A stretch of DNA of 64,000 bases from Trogon surrucura (GCA_020746105.1 CM036617.1:147068578-147132577), one strand, 5' to 3'. Positions 35,351 through 48,660 are shown, numbered from the stretch's first letter. The notes: generated from the letters alone by a model not told the origin. Numbers and translations: made by a program.

Positions 35351-38300
35351 AAAAATAAATAAAAAGCCCACCACAAACAACACTTCTTGCTGTCTTTTGT
35401 GTTTTCATTTATTATTTAAGAATTTCTTCTTTTAAAAGAAAAATAAAAAGCAAACATGAGAAACAATACAACCCATCTCTCCATGAACATAATGGTCTAA
35501 AAACCTTGTGAAAACATGATTGCAAATTGCACCCTTTGGGAACATACCCGGAATGCCGTAGTACTTTGCACAAAGTCAGAGATGGGAGCATTTGTTTTAT
35601 TCCCTCTGAAACACCTCTATCTTCCACTGCTTTTTAAAGCCACAGTAGTACCTGAAGCCCCTCCCTACCCTTTAACAGGGGTACAAACAAAAGTTTGAAG
35701 TGACTCTCCCACTCCATGACCCCAAGTAAAAAAGATATCAAATGATCTAAGAATGATTTTTCACAGTAGAGAATGACTATCAATGCAGACATCCTAAATC
35801 TCAGGGTAGTAACTTCCTTAAAGCAGGTGAAAGGAGAATTAAATAGCTGGTATGAAGAGCAGATACAGCCATCAAAAAAACCAAGTAATGAGCCTCTATC
35901 TACTATCCTGTTCATGTAGATTTCTTCAGGATACTATTTAAAAATACGTGAAGGGTAATTAGAAAGACACGTATTGATAAATTAAAATTATTTTTGTACT
36001 CATAACATTTAAACATTTGTATTATTATTTTTGTTTCCATTGTCCCACTCATTTTTTTATAGAAGCTTGCTAGACAAATAATTTGAAGACTGAGAACTTC
36101 ATAGGGCAGTGCTCATGACGGAAAAGTTAAATGAAGAAAAGTTTGGAATTGAGAAGTATTACACTGAAAGACTTCATCCAGTTACTCCCTCGCTGACACG
36201 AAACCTTCTGGTTCTCATTCACTAGTGTAACATTATCACATCTGGGTAGCAGACTAATTTGGGGTTGGGTCAGCATTAAGAAATAGTGGCTTTAACACCA
36301 CACCTAGCAGGAACCCATCTGGCCTCTCTCCAAAGCAATCTGATGGCCATATTTTTGAGGACTGGACCTTAGAAAAGCACAGGAAAAAAAGCATTCCAAG
36401 AGATTGGCGTCATTGTATTTTTCGCAGTTGTCTTGGTAAGGAAAAGAGGTAGCAGTGTAACCTTATAAAGCAAAGCAAAACCTCAAACCCACTACTGGCA
36501 TGCATTTTGGAAGGTCACAATTTCCTGATAAAAAGAGATGCACCCAGCAGCTAACACCAAGCAACACAGGATCGTTCAAGTTACACTTCACTCAAGCGTG
36601 TAGTAGCATTAGGTGGAAATGGCCAAACTGTGCGTAAACAGACCAACTGAATTACCAGAACTCAGCAGTCACTCACCTCCTTACCAAGAGGCACACATGT
36701 ATTTTTATTTATGCTGCCAGCAGTAGCAGTTATCTAAAACTGAAGACAAATTTCATGAGGCCAAAACTGTCTCATTTGTAGTACTGGCTTGCTATCAGTG
36801 GTCTCTGTGAAGAGCTTGTAAGATAACAGGAACCACAGGCTTAAATAAATGTATGTGTAACCAGCATGAGAAATAATATTTTACAAACACCTATCCGGAA
36901 CCTCTAGAAAGCCATTTGGGATAGGAACAGTCAGCCAGTCTGCTAAGGTCTCAGGGGAAATAACCACGATACGTCCAATGAAGCCAGCTCCAGAAACTGC
37001 TTCTAAGAGCATTTAACACCATCCATGCACAGTGGGTTGTGAACAATGAAACCCACCATTATCTATCTAAGAGGGCTGACTCCAGGAAAGCCATTGTGTG
37101 CATTTACATTTGAACTCCAGGAGTATGTGAGCAAAGAGAGAGAGAGACATAAAACCAGCCCAGAAGATGGAAAGACATGTAAGCAAGGACAAGATCACAT
37201 TGTCAGCATTTAATTCCCAAATCTAGACATGAAAAGTCAACCCAACTAGAGAGGTAATGGGATGGTGTCCAATGTTCAAATGCAATATTTTTTTTCATTC
37301 TTGCATCTGAAAGCCTGATGTTTAGGGGTTGGTGGTATTGCTGAAGACGTAACGTTGGGAAAAAGTTCCCTCTAGCTAATAGCTCATCTCCAGCAGCAGA
37401 TGACTGAGATGGCTCTCATGGCTTCAGTAAGGATCATACCAGACTGGAAACGCCTATTTAATAGTTCCTACTGAAATTTCACAAGAATAGTATTGGTTGT
37501 AAAGCTCATAAAACATACCGAAATCCCTAAATCTCATGTCTGAACCGTGTGGCATTTCTATTAAAAGGTTTACTAAATTTAGAGCTAATGTGATTGCTAT
37601 GCAGCCCTTATGCCTGAAGAGATTTGCGCTTTGGTATTCTGATGCAAGTTTGGAATATTCCTACTGATAAATATTTTAGAATCAAGAGTTTTTCTCATCG
37701 CTCTCTTTCCTTTGACCTGTTAAAACAGAAATCACAACATATCAATAGTTTTTCACTGAAAGAATTAACTTTGCTCCTTAGAGTGTGAAACTGGCCCACT
37801 TGCGTACACCCTCTGGGTCACACAGCTTGTTTTACACCATTGCCAGCACACGTTACCAGACTCCCAGTTAGGGGAGATGGTGATATCTTCCCCATTTCCC
37901 TATGCTGTCCTGAGATTGTTTTCACCCCCTTCTCCACCCCAATGAACAAAGCCCAGGAACAAGTTATCAAGAGGAAAAAACAAGACAAACAAACAAAGAA
38001 CCAAAGCAGATATTGAAAGCATTGTAACCAAAGATGGGAGCAGAAGAAAGTTCCAGAACCTTGCTGCACACAAGACACCAAAGAAAATAAGTAAAGAATA
38101 TACACTGTATATGCAGCCTGCTGAGAACGCTATTTTTCAAATGTCCTCAGCCCAGGATGGCCTATTTGCTGCTTTGAACTTATTTAATAACATTAAGCAA
38201 GAACACTTAACTATCTAAAAGAAGGATCAGTGGCATAAATCAGACATCATTTCACATATTTCAGGATCAAAGCTGTAAGGCAAAATGATTTGTGAGGACA

Positions 38301-38832
38301 TTTGAACAGCTCCAATATATCACAGTTCCTTTTGAAGGATACTTAGGCATATTAGTTGCCCAAATGATGATTTCTTTGAGCAGTTGTAGCCAAAAAGAAA
38401 AGAAAATTGAAACTTTTCATTCATGAATTGGTTTCGTCTATAACCTTGATTTATGAATAGCATCAAACAAAGCAGATGAAGAACACCGTGAATTTGAATT
38501 ATCAAAATTAAAACCAGGAGAGTGAATTGATTTTTTTTTTCAAACTATCAAGGCTAATCAAAGTGACCAGCACAGAAATTGCATAATCAGTAGCCAATAT
38601 GAGTTAACAGAAACTATATAATCAATGTCCAAGATTACACTCATATTTCATTCAAACTTTCTAAAACTTGTTGGGATGGAGCATGGCCTACAGTACTGTT
38701 TGACTTAAGGTCAAGCACTGCTGAAGTGTTCCATTTTAAAGCATATTTTTCTTTATATACGAAACTGCTTGCCACGATGGATTGCCCAGGAAGCATCTTA
38801 GCTTAAAACTCTCTAATGAGAAAGTCTGAATC
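35351..38832. other. AT-rich unique DNA, nothing recognised
   Basis: Frames at 35412-35915 (minus and plus, up to 93 codons) and 37818-38105 (95 codons) have no motif. A short (AG)n run lies near 37135. No repeat family recognised. Confidence 0.4.
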
Positions 38833-38883
38833 AGATGATTTTTCGAGGTCCTTTCCAACTCGAGCTGTTCTGTGATTCTGTGG
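38833..38883 (+). mobile_element. CR1 LINE extreme 3' end, sense strand
   Basis: The phrase CGAGGTCCTTTCCAACTCGA followed by GCTGTTCTGTGATTCTGTGG is the CR1 sense 3' end (GAGGTCCCTTCCAACC, then ATTCTRTG tail units). Upstream sequence to about 38770 may be an eroded extension (TGGATTGCCCAGGAAG), but I do not include it. A strongly 5'-truncated copy of only about 50 bases. Confidence 0.7.
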
Positions 38884-40320
38884 AAAAAGGCAGTCACAAA
38901 ACCTCCCCAACACACTAACAGTTAAGATCAGAATCAAACTTTTCACGCTTGTAGGTGTTGAAAATATAGTTACAAATAAGAAATTTCACCTTATCCTAAC
39001 CCTTTCCTCCTCCACTCCCCCAAAAACCACTCATAAAATAAGGTCAACCCCTTCTTTGTGCAGCTAGTCTAGAAAAATACAAGTCAAGCAGATTGATGTG
39101 CATCAGTGTCTGGAGCTGAACATTTGTTATTTCTCTTTCCTAAAAATCCAAGATTATCTGTTGTTATTTAATCATCTTTGTGCAGTGGTCTCCAAAGCTT
39201 AGAAATACCTAGTTATCAGAGTTTTTTTTTGAAATTTAGGGACCCAAGCTCATATCTGGTACGGTACCACACCCAGGGTTTACGTTATCACTAAGGATAT
39301 CAGGTTGCTGCAAATTCATTATCAACTGGCTCCCTCATCCTGTATCAGTCCACATGGTGACCATCTACTGTTCATGAGAACAGAGACAGAAGCCACAGGA
39401 GAGGGGTACAGTACTGCCAAAACCAGGTACAAGAGCAGTCTCAGAAATCCCTGACCTCTGGTATGTGAAGGATGGGTTACCACTTATTATCACTAGTCTC
39501 AAATAAAAGCTACAAGACAGAAGCAAGAAAACCAATGGGAAAGGAGTATTTTCAGAAAATGCATTTAATGTTCACAAAACATAATAGCATTTAATACTTT
39601 TTAAAGGTCTGGTTAGCCAGCAAGTTATTGTTGTTAAGAGGAATTTCAGTGAGTAGTTTAAAAGTAATCCCATATCCTTCTCCCAAGACATGTACACGTA
39701 CACAACCTTATAATAGTATTATTCAGTAATTACAGCAAAGAAGAAGGTTAAGGAATACCTATTTTTCCATGATCTCCATCCCATTAGCATACAAAACCCA
39801 CTACATTCAATTAAACATCCAAATATATTTGCTAAAGAAAACTAAATACTCTTAGGTCCAACTTTCTCAATAAACTAATAGCAAACTTCTGCAGGCAACA
39901 GACTTGATGATCAGAGCTTCTGTAGTATCATTTTGAGACCATTCTTACAGTTGTTTGCTGTATTTTGTTATGCTCGTCCTGTAAACTCTTTGACATTGAG
40001 ATCACACCTTTAAAACAATTATTGATAAGTTTCATATTCAATATGCACTGAAATCTAGGGGAAGACTATTAGGAATTGTGTGCCCCCTGAATCAGGACCT
40101 CACAGGTTTGTAATGTATTGGACATTCATAGGAACACTCACATCTTCTTGTACAGATGCGTACACATACAAACATCGAATCTGGACAACAGACCTGACAG
40201 GAAGTATTTAATTACAAAACAAATCAGAAGAGAGAGAGGTGGGTATGAAACCACACTTTCGATTTACAACCACCTGGTAACTGCAGACATATCCAGCCGT
40301 ACTGATGTCATAACAAGCCT
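38884..40320. other. AT-rich unique DNA, nothing recognised
   Basis: No gene, RNA or repeat family is recognised in this stretch. Confidence 0.4.
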
Positions 40321-40480
40321 ACTGGGTCAGCTCAAAGGCCTGCCAAGTCCAGTGGCCTGCCTCAAAAAGTGCTGAGTAGCAGATGAGCAGAGAGGACAAA
40401 CATGTTGTAATGTTCAATATACCATCTCCAAGCACACAGGGCTATCTGACATAGGAACTTCCCCGGCCATGGGTTGCTTC
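40321..40480 (-). repeat. CR1/L3-like 3' fragment, antisense, ancient
   Basis: Reads CTGGGTCAGCTCAAAGGCCT, then AAGTCCAGTGGCCTGCCTCA, then GTGCTGAGTAGCAGATGAGC. This parallels the old amniote CR1/L3-type phrase 'GGTCAGACCAAAGGTCCATCTAG...CAGT...CCTGTCTCCGACAGTGGCCAGTAGCAGATGC'. The same 3' region begins the long old copy at 2660. The end of the match is uncertain. Confidence 0.55.
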
Positions 40481-43400
40481 TCTCTACTTAATAGTACTAA
40501 CAGAATCTTGCAAGAAATTGCAATACTTACAGCATCTTGTAACAAAGGGTACCACAGTTTAGGTATGCTCACCTAATACTTCTAAGTGTTTCCGTAGACA
40601 ACACAAAGAAACGGATTTCTAAGGGAAACAAGGTACACAGGGAGACGTGATTTAACTTCCATAAAATGCTGTAGGTTGAACTCTGCCCTTCGCTAAGCAT
40701 CGTATCTGAAAAGGTCTTACTGTAGTATGGATCTCAGCTGCATGTTTAAAGTATGCCTGACATATGGGGAAATTTTCCACAGACTAAATGATACTGAAAA
40801 TAATGACTAAACACTGAGTCAGAAAAAAGTAACAAGAAGATATATGCATCCTCTCCACCCCTCCACCCTAAGTAAGATGATGTGTAAAGAAAAGATAAAT
40901 TGCACTATTCCAGAGATCAGAAGAATTACAGAAAGGTCAGATACCTAAAAAGAGAAATGATATGCTGAGAAAGAACTGAAAGAGTGCATAGCTCTAGGAG
41001 GGCAGTTAATATTTTATGTTACAATAACTCAGTAATGTAGGAACCTTAACTTGATCTGGAAATACAACTCTTTGGATTCAAGTAAAATACTGAAAAACCT
41101 CATCAGTTTGGTTCTGTTTCTTTTTGAATGGTATCAGATTGGAGGACAGACTCCGATCCCCTGTTATCTAATACTCCAGCACATGAGCAGTCTCGGTGAG
41201 AATGCTTGGGAAGTAAAATCCCTTTCAGAAAAGCATTGATGAGAAACCAATGTAGCACATATGTAATGGTCATTGTTATGAGCCAGGGCTCAGCAGAGAA
41301 AGAGGTAGCCAAATCAATCCTGAAAGCAGTAAAGTAATACAATGTTCCAAGGATGAAACAGTGGCACCATTGAAAGTAATGTTGGGGTTTTTTATAGTTT
41401 TTTGGGACAGATTTTAAGAGGCATACATAGTAACAGAAAGGAAAGAACTTCAGTATCTTCATGTAATAACTTCAGCAAAATAATTTTTTAGTGCTAACAA
41501 TACAAACCTGGAGAGGAACTTAGGCAAACATATCAGAAAACATCCTAATCTTCACAAATACAGACAAAATTCAAAAAAATATTCCCAGTTGGGAAAAAAA
41601 ATGTAATTACAAGATCACACCTTCAGTGGGCAGACGGCTGATGTTCCAGATGCCCAAGGTTGATCAGGTTGGGCTTGCACAGAGGCCTGAGCACCTGTGA
41701 GCCCCTGGCACCCATGGGGAGGTGGGCTCATCTTTGCAGACCATACCCACGCCAAGGCAGAGTGGGAGTGTGGCTTTCTGAGCTGCTGAATGTGGGCGAG
41801 AGAAACAAGAGAGTTACCAGATTACTAAAACCAACAGCGGAACAGGGTGCTGGGGGAAAACCACTGGGAAAATGCAGAGCCAGGAGAAGGAGGATTTCTG
41901 ACATCTGGAGCTAGCGGAGATGAATAATGGGAGAAGGGGACTGGGGGTTGTTACTGGACAAACAGAGAATAGGAAAAACTGAAAAAAACTACAGCCTGGA
42001 AGAGGAAGATGTAAAACAAGCAAAGGAGAATGCCAGCATCCACTGAAAAGTGGAGACCATGACCAATTTATTGGGAAAAAAGGTGATAAGGCAAGATGAT
42101 CACTAACAGTATAGACAAGCCGTGAACAGGGGAAACCACGTCAGAAAAAATTGCCCTCTTTCCCCAGCACCCTGGCAATTCTCCCTCTCTCCAGGGTGAT
42201 GAGAGAGCAGCAACCAACAGCCATACTCCTATAGGCAGAGAGGGGCAGAAATCAGTGCAGCAGGATGTGAGGTTCTCACAAGGACAACACTGAGGAGTCA
42301 GTATAATGGGCAGGGTGACATTTCTGTCGTCCCTCGTCCCCGTCCCGCCCCCCATATACATAAACACAAATCAGATTGCAAAGTAAAGAACTGAGAGAAC
42401 TGTGGGATTCAAGTTGACTGTGCAATCTTAACTCAGTTGTCTTGTGCATATGTATCATGGCACTCTATAAATAGATCATGCCAGTCTTTTTTATGTAAAA
42501 TGTCACCCACAGGATAAATTCTGCTTGCTTAACAAACAGTCATTTCATATTTTGTTTATTTTCAGCATTTGTTGTAAAAGCCTGGCCTTATTTATTCTAT
42601 GTTATGCAGACTCCTCTCTGAAAAAGCAACTCCTTTTTGGCTTTTGTGCAGTCTCCCATCAACAGAATCATTGTGTTATATCAAATACAGCAGAGTCTAC
42701 CAACATGCATACCCACAAGAGGACTAAATTAAGATTGGACAAGTTACCTTAATTATGCCTTACTCACCCCTCCAATTTCTCAGTGCTTGGGCTTTCTGTC
42801 TTACTAGTGTAATCAGCATTGCCTTCTGTGGCTGCTACCTGAGTATCACTGCAATGCACTGAAGTTATGGCTTCTTTAGTTACTGTAAATTTCATTTAAG
42901 ATAAAAGTTGCATTAAGATATGAAACAGAAAGGATGAATAAAACCAGTAATTAGAAATGTAGATTATATCCTTCCAATCTACACATGAGCAATTTAGTAG
43001 AACAAGTATCATGACTATACAATGGCATAATAGTCTTTGGAGCACATACCTATAAAGAAATGAAAAAAAAAACCCCACTGTGTTTTGAGAATTTAATGGT
43101 ATAAACAGATTAGACTCGCAAATAATGGGAGGCAGACAGATGGAGAGGAAATTCAAGAAGAAAACCCCCACATACCCTGAAATTCCCCCCTAGCAGGTCA
43201 CTGGCAGAACAGGGTCTCTGCAGTGCCAGACCAGCACCTCGTCCCTGAGCCGATGTAGCTTCCCCCCCTGAACCGCAGGATGGAACCAAATTAATCTGTG
43301 GGGATTCCGTGGAAAATTACTAATACTAATCAAAGTCTCCTTTATTTTAATATACTAGTGGTACTAAAATTCACTCTCCATTCTAACATACTGGTATCAT

Positions 43401-44011
43401 TCTGTCATTAAGATTATTGTTTTCCCTACACATTTGCAATAGCATCCATCATAATAGTATTGGAGAGCTTTCAACATCTCCATTTCAGTTAAATGAATTG
43501 CATAAATTCTCCTGTTTCTACAGAGGGCAAGAGGCACTGAGGATAAGAGGTTTTAAGGAAGGCTTCTGTAAAGTCAAAGACACAGATCTGTACAGTTAGA
43601 GATACATAGACTGTCTAAATCTGATTCATTATCTTTAGTAATACCAAGCAGCAAGTATTAATGTAAAATCTTTAACAAAAATCTTTACTAGCAAAAGAGG
43701 AGTATGTAACTTTGGCTGTTTCTATGGATTTTAATTGATTTTTAATCTGCTGATGGTAGACTGTAAATAACTGCTCAAAACACACACAAGTGCAAGTCAA
43801 TAGTAAGTTTTATTAGTTTGCTTTCAGAGAATTACAGCAATGATCGAAGGACTCTGAAGCAGGCAAAGGCCCACAACCTGAATGGTTTCTCTTCTCCTCA
43901 GAGGCTGTTTGACCACCACCTCCACAAGGGTCCAATTCAGACAGAATTTACATTTGACATTTGACTTCCACATCACAGACGTCCAGAGTGGCTGCAAAGA
44001 AAGTGCCAACC
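40481..44011. other. Unique DNA, nothing recognised
   Basis: A GC-richer interval near 41630-41920 has an 84-codon plus frame with no recognised domain. The 119-codon minus frame at 41103-41462 and the 99-codon one at 42068-42367 are likewise unrecognised. A C-rich patch is near 42339-42353. No splice-bounded exon can be argued for. Confidence 0.4.
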
Positions 44012-44031
44012 TTTTTTTTTTTTTTTTTTTT
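44012..44031. repeat. T homopolymer, 20 nt
   Basis: Twenty T in a row. No SINE or retrocopy body is visible on the minus strand that would make this a poly(A) tail. Confidence 0.95.
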
Positions 44032-44434
44032 GGTAGAATAGGACCCTAATTCATGGGCAAGGCAATTTTTGTATACAGCACCCCTCATTTGTAAATCATT
44101 GCACAGAAAAGGTTCTGAAACAAATCATTTTTTTGTTTTGTTTTTCTCTCCTGCAGCGAAAAGGAAGGAAAGGGTTATGCATGTAAAAATTTACTTTTCC
44201 CCACTGCTTTTCATCCCTTTAGATGGCCTGCTGTTTACAGTTCTATACAGGCACATTTTGCAAGTGTTCCTGACATCACATTCTTGATATCAATTGTCTT
44301 GCTGACCTTTAGCTTGCACTATATGTGTATAATGGAGAATTAGGGCCCCTGAAGTATTCTTTTTAACTGGCACCCAAACATTCTGCCTTTCCACACACCC
44401 TTAATTTCATTCTGCCATTTGAAAAGAGGTCAAC
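44032..44434. other. Unique DNA, nothing recognised
   Basis: Short AT-rich stretch lying between two homopolymer tracts. No body typical of a retrocopy is recognised. Confidence 0.4.
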
Positions 44435-44472
44435 AAAAAAAAAAAAAAAAAAAAAAACAACCCCCCCCCCCA
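44435..44472. repeat. Compound homopolymer: A23, CAA, C12
   Basis: Twenty-three A, then CAA, then twelve C. Such A-to-C compound tracts are mutation hot spots and difficult for sequencing. There is no AATAAA upstream within 40 bases and no recognisable element body, so this is not called a retrocopy tail. Confidence 0.95.
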
Positions 44473-47400
44473 AGTTTAGAAGAGCTAAGCCAAGAAATGT
44501 CTTATTTTCAGTGAATCCAGGCTACCAAAGTAGGAGGAGAAAATGACAGAACCAGCCTGGGCAGCACCTCTGCTTCTACCCCTCCTCCCCAGCAATACAC
44601 CCAGTGATAAACAGCTCACAGCAACACATCTATGCAACATCAACACCCTTGATGTTTTGGAGAAATACGCAGAAGAGTTCTCATGCTACACTCTTAGTCC
44701 TACAGCTTGGCACCAGATATTTACATGACTCACCCAGAATCGGAAAGTATGCAGCAGAAGTGCAGAAAGAATACACTGTCAGTTCCACCGACCACCACAG
44801 ACACTGCTTCAGCATTTTGCCTGTAATTTAAACTGACTACCAAAGAAGCATTGCATACTTTAAAAAGCTAAGTAAAACAAAACCAAAAAAAACAAGAAGA
44901 AGAAGAAGTCAAACCGCAATCAAAAACAATAGTCAATTTTCTTAGCCAACCTAGAAGTTTGTTAGGAGGGTGGCACAATCATCTTTTCTTCACCTGATCA
45001 TGTGAAGGGGAAAGAAAAAAAAAAAAGGAAGCTCTTCACTTAAAACTCAAAATAGCTCAGAACAGGGGAATGAAAGGAAATGTCAAAACACAGTCATAAA
45101 AACTACATACATATCAAGCACAGGACCTTTCTTTGAGAAGACTTTGTCAGTTCTAAAATATGCCCAGAAGTGACTCACTTCTTTGTCCATCCTTGGAGTA
45201 GTCAACTCAACCTGATTCATGGGCCCTCTGCATTATCAAATTCATGGATTAACTGTGTAATAGTGCAAAGATGGTTGAAGTCACCCAGTACTACTTGTAC
45301 TACGCACATCATCAGTGATAAGGCATCCGATTACACATCCCTTGTGGTGGTGGAAGATGACACACATTTTATCGCACGTTACAAAGGCAGAGGATTCTTC
45401 AAGGCAAAAAGGAAATTACACCATTGCAGGAAAAAATGACACACCACTAAATGGAAAATCAGAAGCTATATAGATTAGAACATCACCCACTTTACCTTCT
45501 TTATCAAGACAAATGTGTTACCTAATGACAGAAAGACAGCATCTTGGTTTCATGCCTAATTTGAGAAGAAAATATTTAACATAAATAATATTTATGAAGC
45601 TGCAACTAGTCCACATTCCGTGAGGGTATCATGAGGGTCTTAGCGTACTTCTAATGTGAATGGCAAAGAAAAACACCAGCGATGTCCTCACAGGCTTAGA
45701 TAATTTGCCCTGTGGTACTTCTTGAGAATGCCTTTTTATTTGGTCATTGTTAACCGATCTTACAGACAAAATTGAGCCCACAGATTGCTCACGGAAGTAT
45801 TTACTTTGGCGATTATCTACAAGTTACGATGAGCCAAGAAGTGTTATTTCTGACTTGTGAGTGGTTAGCACATATTCAAGAGAAGAACACCACATGCAAT
45901 GCCAACTGAGATATTTTCCAGGGAAATGCTGATGGTGCCAAAGTCCTCAACACTTTGAGGGATGGTAGCTGTTGTAAGCATCACCAGAGAGCTGCCAAAA
46001 CACTCCCAGACTGCGAGTTCCTTGACCACACATAAGAAAACCAAACTCTTGAGACAAAATAACTCCCTAATGACATTCTGCATTATTTGACTGTTTCGGG
46101 TTAATTCCTTGAATAGATTCATACACATAAAGATGCGCTTCAGCAAGAGAATTACTCTCATGTTCTGTTTTGACTACAAAATAAATGGTTAAATCCACTA
46201 GTCAGTGGCTCATAAAATGATTTGTTGAAATAATGAATTCAAATATACTAATAGGATACAGAGGTTCACCATTAATTGTTTAATCCATAGCTGCATAATA
46301 CTGTACTGAATTATTTTTCCCCCTTTTACCCCTGGTAGGAAGTGACACAAGTACAATAATTAAAATAAATTTCAACACAGCCATTTGGAAAATTGCCAAC
46401 ATTTACAAGAACTTATAATTTTCTTCCTCCCCTTTCCCCAAGATAAAGTACAGTTTTGACATCTTGGTAAAAAACAGTTGCAAACTGTTACTTACAATTT
46501 AGGAAAAAATCACTGTTTTAATCATGACCTTTCATCTGTCCTTGATTTGGAGGGAAAGGGTGGGTGAAATTGGCCACTTACAGAAATAATCCTACTAGGC
46601 TTTCGTCTCACTGATTGACAGCCTCATGTGGCTAAACACATTCACAATTATAAATAAAAACTACCCATCTCAAAATGGCAGAACTTATCCTCCATCAAGC
46701 AAGATGTGCTTGGAGCAAGTATAGCTTTTAGTGGAGACGGTGAAAATGACCTTTGAAATAGGTGATAAATAACAACTCTTCTGCATTGTCCATCTCCAGC
46801 CACGTTTGACAAAAGGATACTCTCAATTACTATTCACGTAATGCCCAGAGTAGCAAAATACTGGCCATGTCACTATTACAAGAATGGAAAACACATTAAT
46901 AAAAGCTAGTGTTAATAGAATGGTATTTACATATGCCAATAGGCTCTCTTCAATTTAAGATCATACCTGAGTATGGGCTATCTCAAGAAAAGCACAGCTA
47001 CACTATTAGCTGCGTGTCCTTGCAGTTATTTTCACAACGTGACAGATCACATTTGTTTAAGACTGTACAAAACCAGTGCCTTGTTAGCATTTGTCTGAGC
47101 TCACAAGAAACTAGTTCAGTGAGCTAAACCAGCTGAAAATGCTTCACTGTTTCCCAAAGTACCTTTATCTGCCAGCTTCACTTTCTGGTTGGGCTCATGC
47201 GGGCCACAAGAGCCCATTGCCAGGCGAAGAGGAGCTGTGCAAGAACACGGCCAGAGCAGAAGGCTGGCGGGAGCTGGACCGCCCCTTCCTTACAGCAGTC
47301 TCCAGCAGTAGGTGTGGGTAAGTGCATCACCAAACCACACACCAGAGGGGGACTTCGAGTGACCTCTGCCGCTGAAACCTTCTGCAGTGTCTTCCTCACG

Positions 47401-47770
47401 CCTTGAGCTCTCCAAGGGCAAACAGGTACAACTGAGCCACAGTCACCTCTCTACAGTGCTCCGAGACCACTGAAACAGAACTTCAGTAATGCCCATCCTA
47501 GACAGGGCCAATAAGCTCCCCGATGCTGAAGTTTCTAGCGACGTCATGAACGTTGCACCACTCTGCAAGCAGCAGAGAGGTGGATGTGTTGCAGAGCACA
47601 GCCTCTAAGTTGTGAAGGTGAATTGTGGATCAAGGAAAGTAGGAGACAGAAAACTCTTTCAGACTCCTTCGTACCTTTCCCCAGACACTTACTTCCAAAC
47701 TCAAAGAGTCAAGCTCAGAACAACTTGACAGAAAATGCTGTGTGACAATCACAAGTCACTTTGGAGGGGG
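44473..47770. other. Unique DNA, no gene recognised
   Basis: Frames at 45170-45439 (plus, 89 codons) and 45865-46161 (minus, 98 codons, hydrophobic at its C-terminal half) resemble no family I know. An (AAG)n run lies near 44893. The interval around 47160-47410 is GC-richer with open frames on both strands, typical of composition rather than coding. A possible eroded LINE endonuclease trace near 45275 is discussed in the findings. Confidence 0.35.
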
Positions 47771-47880
47771 GAAGAATCAGAGAACGGCCTAGGCTGGAAG
47801 GGACCTTAGAGATCATTTAATCCAACCTCCCTCTTGTGGGCAGGGTCGCCTCTCAACCAGATCAGGCAACACATGGGGAC
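47771..47880 (-). mobile_element. CR1 LINE 3' end, antisense
   Basis: Antisense of the CR1 3' end: GAATCAGAGAACGGCCTAGG, then CTGGAAGGGACCTTAGAGAT, CATTTAATCCAACCTCC, and on to AACCAGATCAGGCAACACAT. The copy is 5'-truncated after about 110 bases. Confidence 0.78.
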
Positions 47881-48099
47881 CGAACGGGGACCCACTCTCT
47901 TTCCCGCTCGGTGGACTCCCCTCACCACTTCTGCTTTTATGCTGGAGCCGCACCCAAGACATCAGGCGAGAGGACGCGCAGGAGCTTCTCAGACGTGCAA
48001 CCACACATACCGCCACAGGCACTTCAAATGGGCTCCGTAAATCTATCGCTGAGTTACTAATAACATTCCCACAAACACTTCTTTTCAAACAGTTAGTAG
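47881..48099. other. CpG-containing unique DNA
   Basis: Several CpGs (GACCGAACGGGGACC, TTCCCGCTCGG, GGCGAGAGGACGCGC) continue into the CpG-rich block that follows. Overlapping frames on both strands have no motif. Confidence 0.35.
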
Positions 48100-48660
48100 A
48101 AGGCATGAGTTTTACTATCTTGAAGCAGGCTCGGAAGTTTCACAAGCCTTCTGAGAAAAGGGTAGGGGTTTCCCCTCTCCCTCCCACCAGCACACAACCT
48201 CCTGAAAGCTGGGGAGGCACCCAGCCGAGCAATTTGGAACAGGAGCCGTGGCAGCAGATCAGCCCGGGCAGAAACAACGCTTGTCTGTCTAGGTAAGATC
48301 CCTGCCAGCCTTCCCGCTAAATTTAGAAAACGGGCGACAGTACCTTGGCGCCTGTCACTTGCTGGAGACAAATCTTTAGCTCTTTCCGCAGCCAAAGGGT
48401 GGCATTTTGAATTCTGCCTGCCAGCTCCAAGTCGTGGTGCTACCTTGCTATCGGCCGGGCTCTTGGGCGGCAAGAACCCCGCCTGGCATCGGCTGCTTGC
48501 TCTGCCCTCCGCCTCAGCACCATCCTCCTCCCCAGACAGCAGAAACGGAAGAAAGCCGAGCAAGGGTCAGCTTGAAATGGGCAAAACTTCCCGGAGCAGG
48601 AACAGCAATTTTCCATTGCCGCAGATTAAAGCTCCAGCCTGGTTAGGTGAAGAAGTAAAT
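48100..48660. promoter_or_regulatory. CpG-rich block, possible unannotated promoter
   Basis: One of the densest CpG stretches of the window (GCCGAGCAATTTGG near 48221, AAAACGGGCGACAG near 48327, TATCGGCCGGGC near 48450, CTTGGGCGGC near 48464). A consensus-like splice donor TCTAGGTAAGATCC lies near 48288-48301 on the plus strand, after GC-rich sequence that could be a first exon. The longest host-like frame of the window (156 codons, minus, 48093-48563) crosses it, but its Arg/Ala/Leu/Pro-rich translation has no known domain and fits base composition. A lncRNA promoter or CpG-island enhancer is possible. Confidence 0.3.

Noticed and set aside
44435..44457. A23 tract as a retrocopy tail
   Set aside because: No AATAAA within 40 bases upstream and no recognisable body, so it is left as a homopolymer.
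45865..46161. 98-codon hydrophobic minus-strand frame, possibly a membrane protein relic
   Set aside because: No family resemblance could be named and no neighbouring frame continues it. Hydrophobicity alone is not evidence in AT-rich DNA.
48093..48563. 156-codon minus-strand frame
   Set aside because: GC-rich block keeps frames open on both strands. The translation is Arg/Ala/Leu/Pro-rich with no domain, so it is attributed to composition rather than called a gene.
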